Below are positions 6,689 through 10,248 of a stretch of 10,248 nucleotides of DNA, in pieces (position 1 is the first letter of the stretch; the number at the start of each line of letters is the position of its first letter). The position numbers and the translations under genes were made by a program. Under the pieces are notes generated by a model. The model was not told the origin of the DNA, did not search any database, and saw nothing but the letters and a program-made list of their open reading frames with translations. The DNA comes from Clostridia bacterium. Lineage in GTDB: Bacteria; UBA6262; WVXT01. The stretch covers positions 1 to 10,248 of the forward strand of contig DAOVHK010000048.1 in assembly GCA_030671905.1 (NCBI GenBank), given 5' to 3'.

Positions 6689-7452
6689 AATTGGCAATAA
6701 CCGGCAAGGGTGGAGTGGGAAAGACTACTCTGGCTGCAGGATTGGCACTTAGTTTTTCTCAGGATGGAAAGAAAGTTATTGCTATCGATGCCGATCCTGA
6801 CAGTAACCTGGCAGCCACTCTCGGTTTTCCCGAACCGGAGAAGATAGTCCCCCTTGTGGAGATGAAGGAACTGATTGCAGAGAGGACAGGGGTTGAACCC
6901 GGCACAGTGGGAGGGTACTTCAAACTCAATCCCAAAGTGGATGATATTCCCGATAAGTTTTCCAGAGAGCATCAAGGCATAAAAATTCTGCTTATGGGAA
7001 GAGTAAAGAAGGGTGGAAGTGGATGTTTCTGTCCTGAAAATGCTTTTCTTAAAGCAGTACTTTCTCACCTATTTTTTAGTGGGGAGGATGTTGTAATTCT
7101 CGATATGGAAGCAGGCATAGAACATTTAGGAAGAGGCACAGCAGAAGGAGTGGATGGTCTCATTATAGTGGCGGAGCCGAGCATGAGGTCCATTGAGACG
7201 GCGATTAGAATTAAATCTCTGGCAGAAGACTTGAAAATAGACAAGGTTTTTCTTGTTGGTAATAAAGTTCGTAATGATAAAGATATAGATTTCATTAGAA
7301 AGAATAGTTCTGATTTTGAAATTTTGGGTTTCATTTGGTATAATAATGAGTTAATTGATAAAGTTACAAATTCTATAATTGGAGAGATAAAAGAAATTAA
7401 GAAAAGTTTAATCAGGAGACAAGATGAAAAAGGAAGAAAAGTCTATAGATAA
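6685..7452 (+). CDS. cooC: CODH nickel-insertion ATPase (CooC/AcsF family)
   Basis: CooC-type proteins are MinD/NifH-like dimeric ATPases that help load nickel into the C-cluster of CODH (or the A-cluster of acetyl-CoA synthase). The 255-residue protein starts with the deviant Walker A loop GKGGVGKTT (7-15), has the switch I-like IDADPDSNL (34-42), the C-x-C metal-binding pair GCFCPENA (Cys114 and Cys116), and the Walker B/switch II region DMEAGIEHLGRG (140-151). These features separate it from MinD and ParA. GGGAG at 6674-6678 lies six bases before the ATG. The last 29 bases overlap the start of the CODH gene, consistent with coupled synthesis of the chaperone and its client. Codons over about 7240-7400 are more AT-rich than in neighbouring genes, but the frame stays intact. 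Confidence 0.92.
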   Translation: MKLAITGKGGVGKTTLAAGLALSFSQDGKKVIAIDADPDSNLAATLGFPEPEKIVPLVEMKELIAERTGVEPGTVGGYFKLNPKVDDIPDKFSREHQGIKILLMGRVKKGGSGCFCPENAFLKAVLSHLFFSGEDVVILDMEAGIEHLGRGTAEGVDGLIIVAEPSMRSIETAIRIKSLAEDLKIDKVFLVGNKVRNDKDIDFIRKNSSDFEILGFIWYNNELIDKVTNSIIGEIKEIKKSLIRRQDEKGRKVYR

Positions 7453-9343
7453 GGCAAGCCAGGAACTATTGAAGATTGCCGAAAAAGAAGGAATCGATAC
7501 TGCCTGGGATAGATATGAGGCGATGCTTCCCCAGTGTGGGTTTGGTGAGCTTGGTCTTTGCTGCAGGAACTGCATCTTAGGGCCATGCCGGATTGACCCC
7601 TTTGAGGAAGGTCCCCAAAAAGGAGTTTGTGGGGCTACGGCAGAGATTATTGCCGCCCGAAATTTAATCCGTATGATTGCTGCCGGGGCTGCTGCCCACT
7701 CTGACCACGGAAGGGACGTTGCTCACACGCTGCTCTTGGCTGCTCAGGGAAAAACGAAGGGTTACGGGATTAAAGATGAGGAGAAATTGCTCTCCTTGGC
7801 TAATGAGTTAGGAATAAAAACAGATGGAAGAGATAAAAAGGAAATTGCAAAGGAAGTGGCGGAAAAAGTATTTTCTGAGTTTGGTCAGCAACACGGAGAG
7901 CTGCAATTTTCTCGCCGTGCTCCAGAGAAGAGACAAGCCTTATGGCGGAAACTGGGGATTATGCCCAGGGGAATCGACAGGGAGATAGTGGAGGTAATGC
8001 ATCGTACAACCATGGGAGTGGATAATGATTGTGAAAATCTCATAACCCATGGTATGAGAACTGCCTTGGGAGACGGATGGGGTGGCTCTATGATTGCTAC
8101 AGAACTTTCCGATGTTCTTTTTGGGACACCCAGGCCTATCCGGGCTAAGGTGAACTTAGGTGTACTTAAGGAGGATGAAGTCAATATTGTAGTCCATGGT
8201 CATGAGCCCACGCTTTCTGACGTTATTGTAGCTGCCAGTCAGGACAAGGAGCTCATCGAACTTGCTAAAAAGAACGGAGCAAAAGGTATTAACCTGGCGG
8301 GAATCTGCTGCACTGCAAATGAGATTTTGATGCGTCATGGCATTCCTATTGCAGGGAATTTCCTACAGCAAGAGTTGGCGATAACAACGGGAGCAGTCGA
8401 TTTAATGCTCGTGGATGTCCAGTGTATTATGCCTGCTCTCTCTTCAGTAGCAAAATGTTTCCATACAAAGCTTGTTTCCACTTCTCCTAAGGCAAAATTT
8501 CCGCAAGCAGAACATGTGGAGTTTAAGGAAGAGGAAGCTTTACCTATTGCTAAGAAGATTGTAAGAATGGCAGTGGAGAATTTCAAGAACAGAGTGAAAG
8601 AGAAAGTTAATATACCCAAAGAAAAAATGGATTTGGTGGCGGGATTTACTGCAGAGAGTGTGTTTAAATTTCTGGGAGGGAAATACCGGGCCACTTATCG
8701 TCCCTTGAACGATGCTATAATCAGTGGAAGATTGAGAGGCGCGGCAGGTATTGTTGGCTGTAACAATCCCAAGATAAAACATGATTGGGGCCATGTGGAG
8801 ATGGCTAAGGAGTTAATTAAAAACGATGTCCTGGTGGTGGTCACTGGTTGCTCAGCTATTGCCGATGCCAAGGCAGGACTTTTGAAACCAGAATCTGCCC
8901 TTAAATATGCAGGAAAAGGTTTGCAGGAAATATGTGAGACAGTGGGAGTTCCCCCGGTTCTCCATGTTGGTTCCTGCGTGGATAACAGTAGAATCCTAAT
9001 TACTCTCTCTAATGTTGTTGCCGAAGGCGGATTGGGTGACGATATATCGGAATTGCCTGTTGCTGGTGCAGCTCCAGAGTGGATGAGCGAAAAAGCGGTT
9101 TCTATCGCTTTCTATTTTGTGGCTTCTGGGGTATTTACTGTGCTGGGGAGTCCCTTCCCAATTTTGGGAAGTAAAGAAGTAACTGACTTACTGACTAAAA
9201 GATTGGAGGGGACTGTGGGAGCAAACTTCGCCTTTGAATCTGACCCTATAAAAGCTGCCCACCTGATGATAGACCATATCAATAAGAAGAGAGAGGCGTT
9301 GAAACTCAAGCCCATGATGTATGAGAAAGTTGCTGCGGTGTGA
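7424..9343 (+). CDS. acsA: Anaerobic Ni-Fe carbon monoxide dehydrogenase catalytic subunit
   Basis: CODH interconverts CO and CO2 at a Ni-4Fe-4S C-cluster. The 639-residue protein is full length. Near the N-terminus, Cys38 and Cys46 (C-x7-C) provide the D-cluster, and Cys47, Cys50, Cys55 and Cys69 the B-cluster. C-cluster ligands are all visible: His260 (VHGHEP), Cys295 or Cys296 (AGICCTA), Cys334 (VDVQCIMP), Cys446 (VGCNNPK), Cys476 (VTGCSAIA) and Cys518 (HVGSCVD). The Lys of WMSEKA, the acid/base residue in CO oxidation, is present. His92, His95 and His101 form most of the proton-channel histidine ladder, with Asp98 at one step. The start is ATG at 7424 with AGGAG at 7414-7418, both inside cooC. 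The folate C1 context suggests a Wood-Ljungdahl enzyme (AcsA), but acetyl-CoA synthase is not in the window, so a stand-alone CooS paired with the ferredoxin cannot be excluded. Confidence 0.96.
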   Translation: MKKEEKSIDKASQELLKIAEKEGIDTAWDRYEAMLPQCGFGELGLCCRNCILGPCRIDPFEEGPQKGVCGATAEIIAARNLIRMIAAGAAAHSDHGRDVAHTLLLAAQGKTKGYGIKDEEKLLSLANELGIKTDGRDKKEIAKEVAEKVFSEFGQQHGELQFSRRAPEKRQALWRKLGIMPRGIDREIVEVMHRTTMGVDNDCENLITHGMRTALGDGWGGSMIATELSDVLFGTPRPIRAKVNLGVLKEDEVNIVVHGHEPTLSDVIVAASQDKELIELAKKNGAKGINLAGICCTANEILMRHGIPIAGNFLQQELAITTGAVDLMLVDVQCIMPALSSVAKCFHTKLVSTSPKAKFPQAEHVEFKEEEALPIAKKIVRMAVENFKNRVKEKVNIPKEKMDLVAGFTAESVFKFLGGKYRATYRPLNDAIISGRLRGAAGIVGCNNPKIKHDWGHVEMAKELIKNDVLVVVTGCSAIADAKAGLLKPESALKYAGKGLQEICETVGVPPVLHVGSCVDNSRILITLSNVVAEGGLGDDISELPVAGAAPEWMSEKAVSIAFYFVASGVFTVLGSPFPILGSKEVTDLLTKRLEGTVGANFAFESDPIKAAHLMIDHINKKREALKLKPMMYEKVAAV

Positions 9344-9361
9344 AATGGAGATGATTTTTAG

Positions 9362-9877
9362 ATGAAAGGTATGATTTTTGTAGACATTGAGAAATGTCTG
9401 GCTTGTAAGACCTGTGAGCTCCAGTGCGCGGTGGTCCATTCGAAATCAAAGGACTTATATCAGGCCATAGATGAATATCCCCTTCCCCAGAGGAGGGTCA
9501 AGGTTGAGGCAATAGATGAATTGACTATTCCGCTGCAGTGTCGACAATGTGAGGATGCCCCTTGTGTAAAAATCTGTCCAACCAGGGCGATTGAGAAATC
9601 TGAGGTGGAACAGCCGGTTTTAATCAAGAAACAACTTTGTATTGGGTGTAAGTGGTGTATCCTGGTCTGCCCCTTTGGGGTGATAGGAATGGATAGGGAA
9701 GGCAAGGCGGTGATCAAATGCGACCTCTGTTTTGAGAGGCTCAAAGATGATAAACTTCCGGCCTGCGTCGAGGCTTGTCCCACTAAAGCACTCCAATTTA
9801 AAACCTCAGAAGAGGTTGCCGCGAAGAAACGAAAAGAGTATTTGGTCAAGTTTACAAAAGGCAAGGAGACGATATAA
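9362..9877 (+). CDS. cooF: CooF/HycB-type ferredoxin subunit with four [4Fe-4S] clusters
   Basis: This 171-residue electron-transfer protein has sixteen cysteines in four groups: Cys12/15/18/22, Cys60/63/68/72, Cys93/96/99/103 and Cys120/123/135/139. This is the layout of the CooF/HycB/DmsB-like four-cluster ferredoxins, which pass electrons between a catalytic subunit and a partner oxidoreductase. The N-terminal FVDIEKCLACKTCELQC pattern is typical of CooF partners of CODH. There is no signal peptide, so it acts in the cytoplasm. It begins 18 bases after the CODH stop, and a NuoE-like gene follows, so it probably wires CODH to that complex. The ATG at 9362 has GGAG about 11 bases upstream. 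An in-frame ATG at 9371 is an equally good start by homology. The symbol is given by family resemblance. Confidence 0.88.
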   Translation: MKGMIFVDIEKCLACKTCELQCAVVHSKSKDLYQAIDEYPLPQRRVKVEAIDELTIPLQCRQCEDAPCVKICPTRAIEKSEVEQPVLIKKQLCIGCKWCILVCPFGVIGMDREGKAVIKCDLCFERLKDDKLPACVEACPTKALQFKTSEEVAAKKRKEYLVKFTKGKETI

Positions 9878-9898
9878 TTAGAAAGGTTTAAGTGTTAA

Positions 9899-10248
9899 AT
9901 GGAAAGAACCAAGATTTTCAAAGAGGTTGATGAGATAGTCGGCCGATATAAAGGTCAGATAACAGGGTCAGTGGGCATATTGCAGGATATTCAGGACCGT
10001 TATAATTATCTTCCCAAAGAAGCCCTGGTCCATATGGCGAAAAGGTTAAACGTTCCTTTGAGCCAGGTATACAGTCTGGCTACCTTTTATAAAACCTTCA
10101 GCCTAAAGCCACGTGGCAAACACCTCATCAGTGTGTGTATGGGCACTGCCTGCCATGTGAGGGGCGTCCCCAGGATTTTAGAGAGGCTCCAGAAGACATT
10201 AAATATAAAACCTGGTCAGACCAGCCGTGATCTCCAATTCAGTTTGGA
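9899..10248 (+). CDS. NuoE/HydA-type [2Fe-2S] thioredoxin-like subunit (3' end cut off by the window)
   Basis: An open frame begins at ATG 9899 and runs to the window end without a stop, giving 116 residues of a family usually about 155-170. The N-terminal helical part contains 'GILQDIQDRYNYLPKEAL' (26-43) and 'VYSLATFYKTF' (57-67), both typical of NuoE. The thioredoxin-like part has VCMGTACHVRG with Cys80 and Cys85, the first two of four [2Fe-2S] ligands; the other two would lie beyond the edge. NuoE-type subunits pair with a NuoF-like FMN/NAD(P)H subunit in complex I, bifurcating hydrogenases, formate dehydrogenases and methylene-THF reductase complexes. Its place after CODH and ferredoxin suggests an NAD(P)-linked module for CODH electrons or another pathway oxidoreductase. 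AAAGG about 13 bases upstream is a weak ribosome binding site. Which complex it belongs to cannot be told here. Confidence 0.9.
   Translation, partial: MERTKIFKEVDEIVGRYKGQITGSVGILQDIQDRYNYLPKEALVHMAKRLNVPLSQVYSLATFYKTFSLKPRGKHLISVCMGTACHVRGVPRILERLQKTLNIKPGQTSRDLQFSL

Noticed and set aside
6637..7068. 143-codon open frame on the minus strand
   Set aside because: It lies antisense to the pabC end and cooC, both strongly supported by family motifs, and its translation shows no recognisable domain.
6685..7452. MinD/ParA or nitrogenase NifH
   Set aside because: The C-x-C motif in the CooC position and the adjoining CODH gene identify the CooC type.
9460..9864. 134-codon open frame on the minus strand
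   Set aside because: It is the mirror of the cysteine-rich ferredoxin gene, whose four cluster motifs are unmistakable.
1..10248. Defence system, phage, transposon or CRISPR content
   Set aside because: Every gene fits C1, folate or CODH metabolism, and I saw no transposase, integrase, regular spaced repeats or target-site duplications.

Overview
This window looks like part of one long plus-strand operon from an anaerobic bacterium that uses the Wood-Ljungdahl (reductive acetyl-CoA) pathway. The taxon cannot be fixed from the sequence. The base composition is moderate (roughly mid-40s % G+C by eye). The genes are tightly packed, with ATGA and TAATG overlaps and gaps of at most about 55 bases. 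A CODH with its maturation ATPase sits beside folate one-carbon genes. This fits acetogen-like or syntrophic uncultured bacterial lineages, and that placement is inference. No stretch over 300 bases lacks a gene. I saw no tRNA, rRNA, CRISPR array or mobile element.

Bases 1-1499 hold the folate one-carbon step: the 3' part of a methenyl-THF cyclohydrolase/cyclodeaminase-family gene (fchA-like), then folD. This FolD has Gln at the position of the catalytic cyclohydrolase lysine and Glu in place of a conserved active-site Asp. It may therefore be only a dehydrogenase, with the upstream FchA-like protein doing the cyclohydrolase step.

Bases 1499-4309 hold a YjbQ-family protein, a fusion of 3-hexulose-6-phosphate synthase with an RraA-like domain, and a short MetE-like protein. 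The last keeps the His-x-Cys and Cys zinc motifs of cobalamin-independent methionine synthase but has only the catalytic-domain length. It is a good candidate for a folate-independent 'core' methionine synthase that takes methyl groups from the Wood-Ljungdahl corrinoid protein.

Bases 4314-6688 encode PabB (with the PIKGT lysine that separates it from TrpE) and a PabC-like class IV PLP enzyme. Together they make p-aminobenzoate, the precursor of the folate carrier that the neighbouring enzymes use. No glutaminase (PabA) gene is in the window.

Bases 6685-10248 encode CooC (nickel-insertion ATPase), the CODH catalytic subunit with a complete set of B, C and D cluster ligands, a four-cluster CooF/HycB-type ferredoxin, and the start of a NuoE/HydA-type [2Fe-2S] subunit cut by the window end. 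This order suggests that CODH electrons pass through the ferredoxin to an NAD(P)-linked flavoprotein module encoded just beyond the window.

The cluster thus combines synthesis of the folate carrier, C1 interconversion on it, possible formaldehyde and methionine branches, and the CO/CO2 branch. Acetyl-CoA synthase, the corrinoid iron-sulfur protein, methylene-THF reductase and formyl-THF synthetase are not in the window and would be expected nearby if the pathway is complete.
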